A DNA stretch of 64,000 nucleotides from CAZBME01 sp964645835 (GTDB lineage: Bacteria > Desulfobacterota > Syntrophia > Syntrophales > UBA8958): the NCBI GenBank assembly GCA_964645835.1, contig CAZYDG010000085.1:1-64000 (forward strand). Direction: 5' to 3'. Shown here in pieces: positions 33,711-43,108 of the stretch (the stretch's first letter is position 1; each line of letters opens with the position of its first letter). The position numbers were made by a program, and so were the translations under genes. The notes under the pieces were generated by a model. The model was not told the origin of the DNA, made no database searches, and saw only the letters and a list, made by a program, of their open reading frames with translations.

Positions 33711-36368
33711 ATGTCCAGACCTATGTTAAATAATGCTTTCGATCCGCCCGTTGCCGAAAAGAAATGGTATCAATACTGGATCGACAAAAATCTGTTTCAT
33801 GCCGAGGATTCGGGATCGAAGAAACCCTTCTGTATTGTCATTCCACCGCCCAATGTGACAGGCATCTTACATATGGGCCACGCCCTCAACAACACCCTTC
33901 AGGATATCATGACCCGTTACCGCCGGATGCAGGGCTACAATGCCTTGTGGATGCCCGGCATGGACCATGCGGGCATTGCCACCCAGAATGTTGTCGAGCA
34001 GATGCTGGCCAAGGAGGGATTGACCCGCCATGACCTTGGCCGCGAAAAATTTATAGAACGCGTCTGGAAATGGAAGGAAAAATACGGCGGCATAATCATC
34101 GAGCAACTCAAGCGCCTCGGTGCATCCTGCGATTGGGAGCGTGAACGTTTCACTATGGATGAAGGGCTATCCCACGCAGTTCGGGAGGTTTTTGTCAGAC
34201 TGTATAACGACGGTCTGATCTATCAGGGCGACTATATCGTCAACTGGTGTCCCCGCTGCCATACGGCCATCTCCGACCTGGAAGTGGAATTTGAACAGCA
34301 GGCAGGCCACCTGTGGCATATTCGTTACCCCTATGTGGATGGGTCCGGGGATATCATCGTTGCGACGACGCGACCCGAAACCATGCTCGGCGACACAGCA
34401 GTAGCCGTTCACCCCGACGATCCCCGATACAAGGATAAAGTCGGCAAGATGGTCCTTCTTCCCCTTGTGAACCGCCATATCCCCGTTATCGCCGACGACT
34501 ATGTCACTATGGACTTCGGGTCGGGTGCTGTAAAGATCACACCCTCCTCCGATCCGGCGGACTTTGCCATGGCGGAGCGTCATAATCTTGAAATTATCAA
34601 TATCATGGACGGCAGCGCCGTCATCAATGAGAACGGTGGTCCATATCAGGGTCAGGACCGTGATGAGTGCCGGGCCAACGTGGTCCGGGATCTGGAAAAG
34701 GGCGGTTATCTCGTCGACATCGAGGACTATGGCCATAACGTCGGGAAATGCTACCGATGTAAGACCATAATCGAACCGGCCATCTCCAAACAGTGGTTCG
34801 TCAAGATCGCTCCCCTGGCCAAAGAGGCGACGGCGGCCGTCGTAATGGGTAAGACCCGTATCGTGCCGTCCATGTGGGAGAGCACGTATTATGAATGGAT
34901 GGGCAATATCCGCGACTGGTGCATCTCACGGCAGATCTGGTGGGGACACCGCATTCCCGTTTGGTATTGTAGCGGCTGCGGCCGCGTGATCGTCCAGACG
35001 ACAGACCCCAAGGCATGCCCAGGTTGCGGCGGCGAGAATCTGCGTCAGGACGAGGACGTCCTCGATACATGGTTCAGTTCCGCCCTCTGGCCCTTTACGA
35101 CCCTCGGCTGGCCTGAAGAGACGCCAGCCCTGAAGACCTTCTATCCCACCTCCATCCTCATTACGGGTTTCGACATCCTCTTTTTCTGGGTTGCCCGGAT
35201 GATGATGATGGGCCTCTACGTCATGAAGGATGTTCCCTTTAAGGACGTTTATCTCCATGCCCTTGTCCGCGATGAACGCGGCGACAAGATGAGCAAGTCA
35301 AAGGGCAACAGCATCGACCCCCTGGAAATGATCGATAAGTTCGGCGCCGATGCCTTCCGGTTTACCCTCGCAGCCTTTACGGCCCAGGGCCGGGATGTCC
35401 GCATGTCCGAAGACCGCATTGAAGGCTATAAGTTTTTCGTCAACAAGATCTGGAATGCGACGCGCTTTTCCCTCATGAATTTGGAGGATTATACGGCCGG
35501 TGCCGCGCCTGCCGCGGCAGTGGACGCCTCACTTCCCGACCGCTGGATACGGTCCCGTCTCAACAGGACCATCAGGGAAGTGACACGCAGTCTCGACGAG
35601 TATAAATTCAATGAGGCCGCCGGTGTCATCTACCAGTTTATCTGGCATGAGCTCTGCGATTGGTACCTTGAACTGAGCAAACCGGTCCTCTATGGAAAAG
35701 ATAGCCCCGCCCGTCGTTTAGCGGCGCAGCAAGCGTTGTATGAAGCTCTGACGACGTCTTTAAAACTCCTGCATCCCTTCATGCCCTTCCTGACGGAAGA
35801 GATATGGCAAACCCTCGTGGGTGACGGTAGTTCCATCATGGTAAGCTCTTTCCCAAAAGTGGATGATGCGGCCGAAGCCCCGGAGGCAGAGGAGCAGATG
35901 GCCCTCGTCATGAATGTCATCATAAGGATTCGCAATATCCGCGGCGAGATGGGCCTCGCGCCGTCAAAGAAGCTCCGCGTCATTGTTTCCGCCCCGGAGG
36001 AAGCCGCCAAAACGGTTGTTAAGTCCGGTTCGGAATATGTGATGAATCTGGCCAACCTGGAATCTCTTGAGATCGAAGGCGATATGGAAGAACCGAAGGG
36101 CGCTGCCACAGGCGTTATCGGAAATATCCGTATCTTTGTTCTTCTGGAGGGCGCCATCGATGTGGCGAGTGAAAAGGCGCGCCTGGAAAAGGAACTGGCC
36201 AAAGTGGCCAAGGATCTGGCCGGCGTTTCCAAAAAATTGGCCAATTCAGACTTTTTGGCCAAGGCGGCCCCGGAAATCGTCAGCAAGGAAGAGGATAAAC
36301 ATCGGGCGCTCAAGGAAAAGCAGGCAGTCATAGAAAAGGCCCTGAATAAAGTCATGGAACTTATGTAA
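33711..36368 (+). CDS. valS: Valyl-tRNA synthetase
   Basis: The 885-residue class I synthetase attaches valine to its tRNA. The HIGH motif appears as 'PPPNVTGILHMGHALNNT' and the KMSKS motif as 'DKMSKSKGNSIDP'. Zinc-ribbon-like cysteine pairs are seen in 'NWCPRCHT', 'CYRCKT' and 'YCSGCGR...CPGCGG'. The editing domain lies between, with 'TTRPETMLGDTAVAVHP'. A coiled-coil arm at about 820-885 ('ARLEKELAKVAKDLAGVSKKL') is typical of ValRS. Length and order are normal. A GAGGAGAG site precedes the ATG. nadC follows after 17 bases on the same strand. Confidence 0.97.
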   Translation: MSRPMLNNAFDPPVAEKKWYQYWIDKNLFHAEDSGSKKPFCIVIPPPNVTGILHMGHALNNTLQDIMTRYRRMQGYNALWMPGMDHAGIATQNVVEQMLAKEGLTRHDLGREKFIERVWKWKEKYGGIIIEQLKRLGASCDWERERFTMDEGLSHAVREVFVRLYNDGLIYQGDYIVNWCPRCHTAISDLEVEFEQQAGHLWHIRYPYVDGSGDIIVATTRPETMLGDTAVAVHPDDPRYKDKVGKMVLLPLVNRHIPVIADDYVTMDFGSGAVKITPSSDPADFAMAERHNLEIINIMDGSAVINENGGPYQGQDRDECRANVVRDLEKGGYLVDIEDYGHNVGKCYRCKTIIEPAISKQWFVKIAPLAKEATAAVVMGKTRIVPSMWESTYYEWMGNIRDWCISRQIWWGHRIPVWYCSGCGRVIVQTTDPKACPGCGGENLRQDEDVLDTWFSSALWPFTTLGWPEETPALKTFYPTSILITGFDILFFWVARMMMMGLYVMKDVPFKDVYLHALVRDERGDKMSKSKGNSIDPLEMIDKFGADAFRFTLAAFTAQGRDVRMSEDRIEGYKFFVNKIWNATRFSLMNLEDYTAGAAPAAAVDASLPDRWIRSRLNRTIREVTRSLDEYKFNEAAGVIYQFIWHELCDWYLELSKPVLYGKDSPARRLAAQQALYEALTTSLKLLHPFMPFLTEEIWQTLVGDGSSIMVSSFPKVDDAAEAPEAEEQMALVMNVIIRIRNIRGEMGLAPSKKLRVIVSAPEEAAKTVVKSGSEYVMNLANLESLEIEGDMEEPKGAATGVIGNIRIFVLLEGAIDVASEKARLEKELAKVAKDLAGVSKKLANSDFLAKAAPEIVSKEEDKHRALKEKQAVIEKALNKVMELM

Positions 36369-36385
36369 AGGCAGAGAATTTGACC

Positions 36386-37231
36386 ATGATGCGAGATTAT
36401 GAAATAAAATCTATTCAGAATCTGATCAACATTGCTTTGGCAGAGGATATCGGCCCGGGCGATGTGACGTCTTCGGCGATCTTGACGGGAAACGAGATTG
36501 GCATTGCCCAGGCGATTGCCAAGTCCGATATGGTTGTTGCCGGTCTGGAGGTCTTTCGGGAGGTGTTTCATGCCGTCGATTCCGATCTGACGTTTACGAC
36601 TATCGTTACCGACGGAGAATATGTTGCCGAAGGGACTTCTCTGGCCCAACTCGGCGGTAAGCTTAAGGCCATTCTCATGGCGGAGCGGGTGGCACTGAAT
36701 CTCTTTCAGCGCATGTGCGGCATCGCCACGGCTTCCCGGCAATACGTCAAGGCCGTTGAAGGGACAAAGGCGAAGATTCTTGATACGAGAAAAACCTCAC
36801 CGTGCCTGCGCATCCTCGATAAATACGCCGTCCGCGTCGGGGGGGCCAGTAATCACCGTTTTGCCCTTTATGACGGGGTTCTCATCAAGGACAACCATAT
36901 TGCGGCGGCAGGCGGCATCTCTGCGGCCATCGGCAGGGCTCGGCAGCGAATTCCCCACACGGTCAAAATCGAGATCGAGGTCAAGAATATCGAAGAGCTG
37001 GAGCAGGCCGTGGCAGCCGGTGTGGATGTAATCCTCCTGGACAACATGAGCCTTTCAGATATGAGCAAAGCCGTTGAACTGGTACGGGGGCGCATCCCTC
37101 TCGAAGCCTCGGGTGGCGTTTCCCTGTCCACGGTTCGGGCAATTGCCGAAACGGGAGTTGATTTCATCTCCGTCGGGGCCTTGACCCATTCCGTTATGGC
37201 TGCCGACATCTCCCTAATGATCCAGTCCTGA
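36386..37231 (+). CDS. nadC: Nicotinate-nucleotide pyrophosphorylase (quinolinate phosphoribosyltransferase)
   Basis: The 281-residue enzyme converts quinolinate and phosphoribosyl pyrophosphate to nicotinate mononucleotide in de novo NAD synthesis. Signatures are 'ALAEDIGPGDVTSSA', 'ERVALNLFQRMCGIAT', 'ILDTRKTSPCLRILDKYAV' with 'GGASNHRFALYDGVLIKDNHI', and the C-terminal 'LEASGGVS' and 'ISVGALTHS'. A TTG two codons upstream (36380) is possible, but ATG at 36386 is favoured. The usual T-P-G-x-R reads S-P-C-L-R, a mild variation in an otherwise canonical protein. It runs straight into the biotin ligase gene with five bases between. Confidence 0.95.
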   Translation: MMRDYEIKSIQNLINIALAEDIGPGDVTSSAILTGNEIGIAQAIAKSDMVVAGLEVFREVFHAVDSDLTFTTIVTDGEYVAEGTSLAQLGGKLKAILMAERVALNLFQRMCGIATASRQYVKAVEGTKAKILDTRKTSPCLRILDKYAVRVGGASNHRFALYDGVLIKDNHIAAAGGISAAIGRARQRIPHTVKIEIEVKNIEELEQAVAAGVDVILLDNMSLSDMSKAVELVRGRIPLEASGGVSLSTVRAIAETGVDFISVGALTHSVMAADISLMIQS

Positions 37232-37236
37232 ACGCC

Positions 37237-38010
37237 GTGACGAATAACGAACTACATCATCGGATCGGCGGACGTCTCCATCTATTCCCGGTTCTGGATT
37301 CGACAAATACCAAAGCGTTTTCATTGGCCATGAAGGGCGCGCCGGAAGGGGACACCGTCGTGGCCGAGGCCCAGTCCAAAGGGCGGGGCCGCCTTGATCG
37401 TGTCTGGCAATCGCCGAAGGGGCGAAACATATATCTGTCGGTCATTTTGCGGCCGCCCATTGTTCCGTCCGTGGCGCCCCAAATCACCCTTGTGGCCGGT
37501 CTGGCCGTTGCGGAACTCTTATTGCCTTACTGTCCGGGACGGGTCAAAATCAAATGGCCCAATGACATCCTGATCGACGGCAAGAAAATCTGCGGGATCT
37601 TAACGGAGATGAAGTCATCGGCTGCGACAGGCATCGATTTTGTAGTGTTGGGGATCGGTATCAACGTCAATATGGTGCGGACGGACTTTGACGATATTCT
37701 TAAGGAGACGGCTACATCCCTGAAGATGGAAACGGGGGTCGATGTGGACCGTCTGACCCTTGTCACAAGCCTTTTTGAATTGATCGAAAAATGGTATAGG
37801 ATTTTCCTCCAGGATGGTTTCGGCGGGATAAAGGATTCTTTCCTGTCCCATACGGATATGCTGGGCAAACGGATTCAAGTGGTATTCAACAGTGAGATAC
37901 AGACGGGCATCGCTACAGGCATAGACGATGACGGGACGATCATCATGAAGGACGAAAAAGGTGTTATGTCACGGGTGACCGCGGGCGATGTGTCGATCAT
38001 GAAAGGATAA
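37237..38010 (+). CDS. birA: Biotin--protein ligase, monofunctional
   Basis: The 257-residue enzyme activates biotin with ATP and attaches it to carrier proteins such as the acetyl-CoA carboxylase subunit. The core motif appears as 'GRGRLDRVWQSPKG' (usual form GRGRxGRxW, here with Asp in place of Gly), with 'VKIKWPNDILIDGKKICGILTE' and the C-terminal SH3-like domain from about 210. There is no N-terminal helix-turn-helix, so unlike E. coli BirA it should not repress transcription. The start codon is GTG. It lies between nadC and coaX, six bases before the latter. The same birA-coaX pairing is common in deltaproteobacteria. Confidence 0.93.
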   Translation: MTNNELHHRIGGRLHLFPVLDSTNTKAFSLAMKGAPEGDTVVAEAQSKGRGRLDRVWQSPKGRNIYLSVILRPPIVPSVAPQITLVAGLAVAELLLPYCPGRVKIKWPNDILIDGKKICGILTEMKSSAATGIDFVVLGIGINVNMVRTDFDDILKETATSLKMETGVDVDRLTLVTSLFELIEKWYRIFLQDGFGGIKDSFLSHTDMLGKRIQVVFNSEIQTGIATGIDDDGTIIMKDEKGVMSRVTAGDVSIMKG

Positions 38011-38016
38011 AAACCA

Positions 38017-38784
38017 ATGCTATTGGTTATCGATGTAGGCAATACAAATACTGTTTTGGGAATATACGAGAAGGATCAACTCGTCCATGACTGGCGGATA
38101 CGGACGGTCATCGATCATACGGTCGATGAATACGGCATGCTCATCTATAACCTCTACAAAACGAGCAAAATAAGCTCCAAGGTCATTACGGATATTATCA
38201 TCTCCTGTGTCGTTCCCCCGATGCTGAATATTCTGGAACCTCTTTGCTTTAAATACTTCAACCTTAAACCCCTCATTGTAGGCCCCGGTGTCAAGACGGG
38301 GATGCCGATCTATTATGACAATCCCAAGGAAGTCGGCGCCGACCGGATCGTCAACGCCGTGGCCGCGTTTGAAAAGTACAAACAAGATCTGATAGTTGTC
38401 GATTTCGGAACGGCTACGACCTTCGATTATGTCTCACCGAAGGGGGAATATATGGGGGGGTGCATCTCTCCCGGGATTATGATTTCCAGTGAGGCCCTTT
38501 TCGTCCGGGCGGCGAAACTGCCCAGGGTTGAGCTTTCCAAGCCCAAATCCGTCATTGCCAAGGATACGGTGACCAGTATGCAGGCCGGTATCGTCTACGG
38601 ATACGCTGGACTGGTCGATGGTTTGGTGGACCGGATCAAGGTGGAGGTGAAGGGCAATCCGAAAGTGGTGGCGACCGGAGGGTTGGCCAAGGTTGTTGCC
38701 CCGGAAACCCGTACCATTGAGGTGGTGGACGATATGCTCACCCTCGAGGGATTGCATCTTATCTATAAGCGAAACCGATGCTGA
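38017..38784 (+). CDS. coaX: Type III pantothenate kinase
   Basis: The 255-residue kinase phosphorylates pantothenate in the first step of coenzyme A synthesis. It has the three ASKHA phosphate-binding segments: 'LLVIDVGNTNTVLGIY', 'GADRIVNAVAAFEKY' and 'IVVDFGTATTFDYV', plus 'GGCISPGIMISSEAL'. Type III enzymes are not inhibited by CoA and often need a monovalent cation. It overlaps coaE by seven bases, so the first and last enzymes of the CoA pathway are translationally coupled. Confidence 0.95.
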   Translation: MLLVIDVGNTNTVLGIYEKDQLVHDWRIRTVIDHTVDEYGMLIYNLYKTSKISSKVITDIIISCVVPPMLNILEPLCFKYFNLKPLIVGPGVKTGMPIYYDNPKEVGADRIVNAVAAFEKYKQDLIVVDFGTATTFDYVSPKGEYMGGCISPGIMISSEALFVRAAKLPRVELSKPKSVIAKDTVTSMQAGIVYGYAGLVDGLVDRIKVEVKGNPKVVATGGLAKVVAPETRTIEVVDDMLTLEGLHLIYKRNRC

Positions 38785-39410
38785 ATGTAGGATTGACGGG
38801 AGGCATCGCCTCAGGCAAATCTACCGTTGCCTCCATGCTCGTTGAAAAAGGCGCGGTTCACATCGATTTCGATATCCTGGCCCATGAAGTGCAAAGGCCG
38901 GGTGAGCCCGCATGGCAGGCCATTGTCGATTGTTTCGGCCGTACTGTTTTAAATGACGACGGGACCGTCAACCGGGAGTGCCTGGGGGCCATCGTCTTTC
39001 AGGACCGGGAAAAACTGGACTTCCTGGGCAGGATTGTTCACCCTGCCGTTTTGGAGAACTGGCGCCATCGCCTCGATCAGATCGAACGGAGCCAGCCGGC
39101 GGCAATCGTCTTGTCCGATATTCCCCTCCTGATGGAAAGAGGGATGGAGCCCCTTTTTGACCTGGTCGTTCTGGTGTTCATCCCGCCTGCGGAACAAATC
39201 CGGCGGCTTATGGCGAGAAACGGCTATAGTGAAGAAGAAGCTTCACTTCGGCTTGCCTCTCAACTGCCGATTGAAGAAAAGATAAGACGTGCCGATCTGA
39301 CCCTTCGAAACGAAGGCACGCTGGAGGAGACGCGGCTTCTTGTGGATGACCTCTGGCGGGAGTTGGTCTCCCGGGAACAGGCGAAGCGGGGGATGCCTGA
39401 CGCTTCATAA
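38778..39410 (+). CDS. coaE: Dephospho-CoA kinase
   Basis: The 210-residue P-loop kinase adds the 3' phosphate to dephospho-CoA, the last step of coenzyme A synthesis. The P-loop reads 'GLTGGIASGKSTV', with 'IDFDILAHEVQRPGEPAW' following as the substrate-binding segment, and 'DIPLLMERGMEPLFDLVVLVF' carrying the Walker B-like strand. The 'RNGYSEEEASLRLASQLPIEEK' lid is typical. It overlaps coaX by seven bases. The C-terminal ten residues are a variable tail. No terminator is obvious before the carbonic anhydrase-like gene. Confidence 0.95.
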   Translation: MLNVGLTGGIASGKSTVASMLVEKGAVHIDFDILAHEVQRPGEPAWQAIVDCFGRTVLNDDGTVNRECLGAIVFQDREKLDFLGRIVHPAVLENWRHRLDQIERSQPAAIVLSDIPLLMERGMEPLFDLVVLVFIPPAEQIRRLMARNGYSEEEASLRLASQLPIEEKIRRADLTLRNEGTLEETRLLVDDLWRELVSREQAKRGMPDAS

Positions 39411-39461
39411 TAGGTCTAGTAAATGGAATTTAAAAACTAATATATTTTGGAGGATTACAGG

Positions 39462-40079
39462 ATGATTGAAAAGAATGTAGCGGCGGATTTTATGTCTCAG
39501 GTTTATAATCCCGAGATTGACCCGACAACATATGTACATCCCTTGGCATCGGTAATCGGGCATGTGATCTTGGGAAAACATATTATGGTGTCTCCCTTTG
39601 CCTCCATCCGCGGTGATGAAGGACAGCCCCTTTTTGTCGGCGATGACTCCAATGTCCAGGACGGCGTCGTGCTCCATGCCCTGGAAACGGAGATGAACGG
39701 GCAGCCCGTTGAAAAGAACCTTTACACCGTCAACGGGAAGAAATACGGTGTTTATGTAGGGAGTCGGGTTTCTTTGGCACACCAAGTCCAGATTCATGGT
39801 CCTGCTGTGGTCCTCGACGGCACTTTTGTGGGGATGAAGTCCCTTGTATTTAAAGCGTTTGTAGGGAATAACTGTGTCATTGAGCCCAGCTGTACGGTTA
39901 TGGGTGTTACGATTGCCGATGGCCGTTACGTGCCCGTCGGGTCCGTCATCAGCACTCAGGAACAGGCCGATCGCCTTCCCGTGATCACGGACGATTACCC
40001 TTTCAAGAGTCTAAATAAGGGCGTCATCCACGTTAATACCAACTTGGCCAAAGGCTATCTGGCGGCTGCCCGGTCGTAA
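39462..40079 (+). CDS. Gamma-class carbonic anhydrase-like protein (Cam type)
   Basis: The 205-residue protein folds as a left-handed beta helix of hexapeptide repeats. It closely resembles archaeal Cam: 'FASIRGDEGQPLFVGDDSNVQDGVVLHALE' with the first metal-binding His, then 'SLAHQVQIHGPA' with the second and third. The acidic loop after the first His, important for proton transfer in Cam, is present as 'ETEMNGQPVEKN'. The enzyme interconverts CO2 and bicarbonate. No signal peptide is visible, so it is likely cytoplasmic, unlike Cam, which is exported. The ATG at 39462 has AGGATTACAGG upstream; TTG 39447 is less likely. Confidence 0.85.
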   Translation: MIEKNVAADFMSQVYNPEIDPTTYVHPLASVIGHVILGKHIMVSPFASIRGDEGQPLFVGDDSNVQDGVVLHALETEMNGQPVEKNLYTVNGKKYGVYVGSRVSLAHQVQIHGPAVVLDGTFVGMKSLVFKAFVGNNCVIEPSCTVMGVTIADGRYVPVGSVISTQEQADRLPVITDDYPFKSLNKGVIHVNTNLAKGYLAAARS

Positions 40080-40144
40080 TCAGGCCTAATCCCTAACCTC
40101 CACCAACGAGGGCATGTGCGCTGGTGGAATATGTTGTATTCGTA

Positions 40145-40258
40145 AAGAACATACCCCATCCCCCTCCTAGCCTCCCCCTTGAAGGGGGAGGGAAAAAAGC
40201 TATGCTCCGGTTTTCTCCCTCCCCTTTAAGGGGGAGGGTCGGGGTGGGGATGGGGTAT
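40145..40258. repeat. Nested palindromic repeat (CCCCTCC/GGGGAGG type)
   Basis: The outer arms ATACCCCATCCCC (40149-40161) and GGGGATGGGGTAT are a long inverted pair enclosing two smaller hairpins, CTCCCCCTTGAAGGGGGAG and CTCCCCTTTAAGGGGGAG. The whole unit is about 110 bases and lies between converging genes. It resembles a dispersed intergenic repeat and could also act as a bidirectional terminator. Confidence 0.75.
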
Positions 40259-40260
40259 TG

Positions 40261-41451
40261 CTATGTGCCGGTTCCCTTGGGTACCGGTTTATCCTCGGTC
40301 TTTCCGGCCCGGAAAGCGATAAGTTCCGCTACAATGCTTATGGCAATTTCCGCGGGAGTTTTCGCCCCGATAGCAAGCCCGATGGGACTATGGACCCGTG
40401 CCAGATCGTCCGGCCGGAAGCCCTCGCTGAGAAGGCTTTCATAAATGAGGTTGCGTTTCGTCTTGCTGGCAATCATGCCGATGTATGGCGCCTCGGTGCG
40501 TAGAGATTGAGCCAGAACCGCCCGGTCTGAGGCATGGCCACGAGTCACGATTACGATATGAGAGTCCTTCATTACCGTAAGTCCCTGAAAACAATCCTCC
40601 AGAGAAGGTGGGACGCGGATATCGTCCGCCTCGGGGAATCGATCCCGGTTGGCAAAGTCTTGGCGATCATCGATCACGGTGGTCCGGAAGCCCACAAAGG
40701 GACAGATGTGGGCGAGGGCCTGCCCGACGTGACCGGCGCCTACGATAATGACTACCGGCAGACATCTCAGGGGTTGCAGAAAAAAACGAATACCGTTTCT
40801 TGTCTGCAGGGTCGCTTCTGTCTGGCCGTCTATACGAACCAGATCGGCATCGATGTTTTGATGATCCGGACAGCCGTCTGACTCTTCCAACCGGCCATCC
40901 ACCCAAAGGCCTCGGCTTACATGAACCGGATAAATCCTGGAAGTCGCCTTCTTATCCGGGTTCCGGTTTAAAAACGTTTCACCTGAATCATCCGCTGGGT
41001 TCAGGCTGCGAATGGCCCGTACCAGCAAACACGTTGAACCGCTTTGCTTGCAGGACGATACACGATCCGGAAGGTTCGTCCACAAGGGATCGGCACGATA
41101 TAAGCATTCAATGAGTATCTCCACCCGTCCGCCGCAGATCATACCGCTTGCGGCCGCATCGGATGATGTTAGGTTCAGCGTCAGGCAAACGTCGTGCCCT
41201 TCCCGCATGACCAAACTGGCGGTTGCCAGGGTTTTTGCCTCTAGCCATCCGCCGCCGACGGTGCCCTCCGTTGTGCCGTCTTCACTTACGATCATCGACG
41301 CCCCCGGTTCCCTTGGTCCCGATCCCGTCCGCGCAATGACCGTGGCCAGGGCTACACGCTCGTCAACGCCGAGCCTGTCCCGTAAGACTCGATACAAGCT
41401 TAGAGTATCTGGTCCTGGGCCGACTTCTCTGTGCAAGGAATTACGTTCCAT
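40261..41451 (-). CDS. XdhC/CoxI-family molybdenum hydroxylase accessory protein
   Basis: The product of about 396 residues belongs to the XdhC/CoxI family, which inserts a sulphurated molybdenum cofactor into xanthine dehydrogenase-type enzymes. The N-terminal XdhC/CoxI domain shows 'VALATVIARTGSGPREPGASMIV', 'GTVGGGWLEA' and 'MICGGRVEILIE'. The C-terminal Rossmann-like domain shows 'VVIIVGAGHVGQALAHI', 'DDRQDFANRDRFPEAD', 'VTRGHASDRAVLAQ' and 'IGLAIGAKTPAEIAISI'. The frame stays open to 41862, overlapping the divergent gene, but family length fits the ATG at 41451. A possible client enzyme is encoded at 46915-50539, on the other strand. Confidence 0.9.
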   Translation of the reverse strand: MERNSLHREVGPGPDTLSLYRVLRDRLGVDERVALATVIARTGSGPREPGASMIVSEDGTTEGTVGGGWLEAKTLATASLVMREGHDVCLTLNLTSSDAAASGMICGGRVEILIECLYRADPLWTNLPDRVSSCKQSGSTCLLVRAIRSLNPADDSGETFLNRNPDKKATSRIYPVHVSRGLWVDGRLEESDGCPDHQNIDADLVRIDGQTEATLQTRNGIRFFLQPLRCLPVVIIVGAGHVGQALAHICPFVGFRTTVIDDRQDFANRDRFPEADDIRVPPSLEDCFQGLTVMKDSHIVIVTRGHASDRAVLAQSLRTEAPYIGMIASKTKRNLIYESLLSEGFRPDDLARVHSPIGLAIGAKTPAEIAISIVAELIAFRAGKTEDKPVPKGTGT

Positions 41452-41598
41452 TTTCTTATAATCATCATCATGCGAAGGCTTGTCAAGCTCCAAGATGACA
41501 GCTCGTCCCGTTGCATTTGACAGAATTCTTGGGAAAGTGTAGTTTGCATTATCTTGTGGGTGAGCAGTTTTATTCCCCGAAAATGACGGAGGATTCAT

Positions 41599-42681
41599 AT
41601 GAAAGCGTTGCAGAGGCATTTGATGTTCATCCTGGCACTGGTTTGTTGGTGCACAGTCGCTGCCGCCCAGGACGGCATCATTGACGTACCGGTGAATACG
41701 GGCAAGACGGTAACAACCGCCCTGGGGCTTAAAGGTTTGCCCTCCGGTCTGGGTTCTGCGGATGCCTATATGGCGGTCCTCCGCATCTCGCCCCTTGCGT
41801 CTGGAAAGAAATACGAGGCTACGCTGACCTACGACGCAGGGACCGATATCGGTTATGCCCATGCCTGGGTGGACGGCAATCCTTTCGGGAAAGAATGGAT
41901 ATCCTTTGTAGGCATCGGAACAGGGACAGGAACCCGGGAGATGCGGGGCAAACAGGATAAGTTCCTTTTCTCTATTGACCCGAAAAGTACTTCCAATACC
42001 TTATACCTGGTTTTGCGAACCAACAAGCCCTTCACGTTCCGCTTTGGCGTGAATGACCAACTTTCAGGCGTGACCCCCAATTCTCAAGACCGGTGGGGGT
42101 ATTATTTCGTCAGGGATTTCGATGCCGATCGGACGGCGCCGTTTCTTCTTACACGGGGAGGTAGCGCCATTTCTTTAAAGACTGCGGCTCAAGGAGCCTG
42201 GATTGATATACCGGTGAATACGGGCAAGACGGTAACAACCGCCCTGGGACTTAAAGGTCTGCCCTCGGGTCTGGGTTCTGCGGATGCCTATATGGCGGTC
42301 CTCCGCATCTCACCCCTTGCGTCAGGAAAGAAATACGAGGCTACACTGACCTACGACGCCGGGACCGATATCGGTTATGCCCATGCCTGGGTGGACGGCA
42401 ATCCTTTTGGGAAAGAATGGATGTCCTTTGTGGGCATCGGAACAGGGACAGGCACCCGTGAGATGCGGGGTAAGCAAGATAAGTTCCTTTTCTCTATTGA
42501 CAGGAAAAGTATGTCCAATACCTTGTACCTGGTTTTGCGAACCAACAAGCCCTTCACGTTCCGCTTTGGCGTGAATGATCAACTTTCAGGCGTGACCACC
42601 AATTCTCAAGACCGGTGGGGGTATTATTTCGTCAGGGATTTCGATGCCGACCGGACGGCGCCCTTCATTTTGATGCGGTAG
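41599..42681 (+). CDS. Exported protein with two near-identical 174-residue domains
   Basis: The 360-residue protein has a signal peptide (cut likely after VAA-AQ near residue 23) followed by two copies of one domain, residues about 27-190 and 201-360, with a period of 522 bases. Each reads 'PVNTGKTVTTALGLKGLPSGLG..DAYMAVLRISPLASGKKYEA', later 'YAHAWVDGNPFGKEW', and ends 'RDFDADRTAPF'. Only about eight residues differ between copies, so duplication is recent or maintained by conversion. The fold looks beta-rich and I do not recognise the family. The gene is divergent from xdhC with 147 bases between. No membrane anchor is seen beyond the signal. Confidence 0.7.
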   Translation: MKALQRHLMFILALVCWCTVAAAQDGIIDVPVNTGKTVTTALGLKGLPSGLGSADAYMAVLRISPLASGKKYEATLTYDAGTDIGYAHAWVDGNPFGKEWISFVGIGTGTGTREMRGKQDKFLFSIDPKSTSNTLYLVLRTNKPFTFRFGVNDQLSGVTPNSQDRWGYYFVRDFDADRTAPFLLTRGGSAISLKTAAQGAWIDIPVNTGKTVTTALGLKGLPSGLGSADAYMAVLRISPLASGKKYEATLTYDAGTDIGYAHAWVDGNPFGKEWMSFVGIGTGTGTREMRGKQDKFLFSIDRKSMSNTLYLVLRTNKPFTFRFGVNDQLSGVTTNSQDRWGYYFVRDFDADRTAPFILMR

Positions 42682-43108
42682 GTATGATGCTGGACTCTCA
42701 GTGAATAGCCCGGGATCGTCCTGCCTGGGTAAAAGCAAGAATTCCAGAGGCAGTTTAAAACCATGTTTTCCGGATCAACCTTTTCCAGTTGATTGTTATT
42801 GTCAGCCATATTGCGTGCCGGAAATTCAGCTAAAACATTAGGCCTGAATAAGCGATTTCGAAGACACGAATAACCTTTCCGTGAGACATAATCAATCCTT
42901 AATATTTCATTTTTTCATCGTTTCTGAATCTCAAAATACTACCAGCTCCGATTGTAAAACCATCCTCTGTTAAAGTAAATTTTATCCAAATGTTGGCCCT
43001 GGTTTGTGGGGGCAAATGGAAGTGGATTGCCGAATTATTGCATGAGAACAGAAACATTAGAAATCGCAGGACTCAATTTTTCAATTGAGAGAACAGAGGG
43101 TGAAAAGT
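42682..43108. other. Intergenic spacer
   Basis: About 427 bases of AT-rich sequence lie between the duplicated-domain gene and the multicopper oxidase gene. I see no gene, strong hairpin or clear repeat. It must contain the promoter of the multicopper oxidase gene, but I could not single out a convincing -35/-10 pair. Confidence 0.4.

Noticed and set aside
40145..40258. CRISPR-like or riboswitch structure
   Set aside because: There are only two hairpins with no regular spacers, and the element lies between converging genes.
41452..41862. 137-residue N-terminal extension of the XdhC-like protein
   Set aside because: It has no family similarity, overlaps the divergent duplicated-domain gene antisense, and a start at 41451 gives the normal length.
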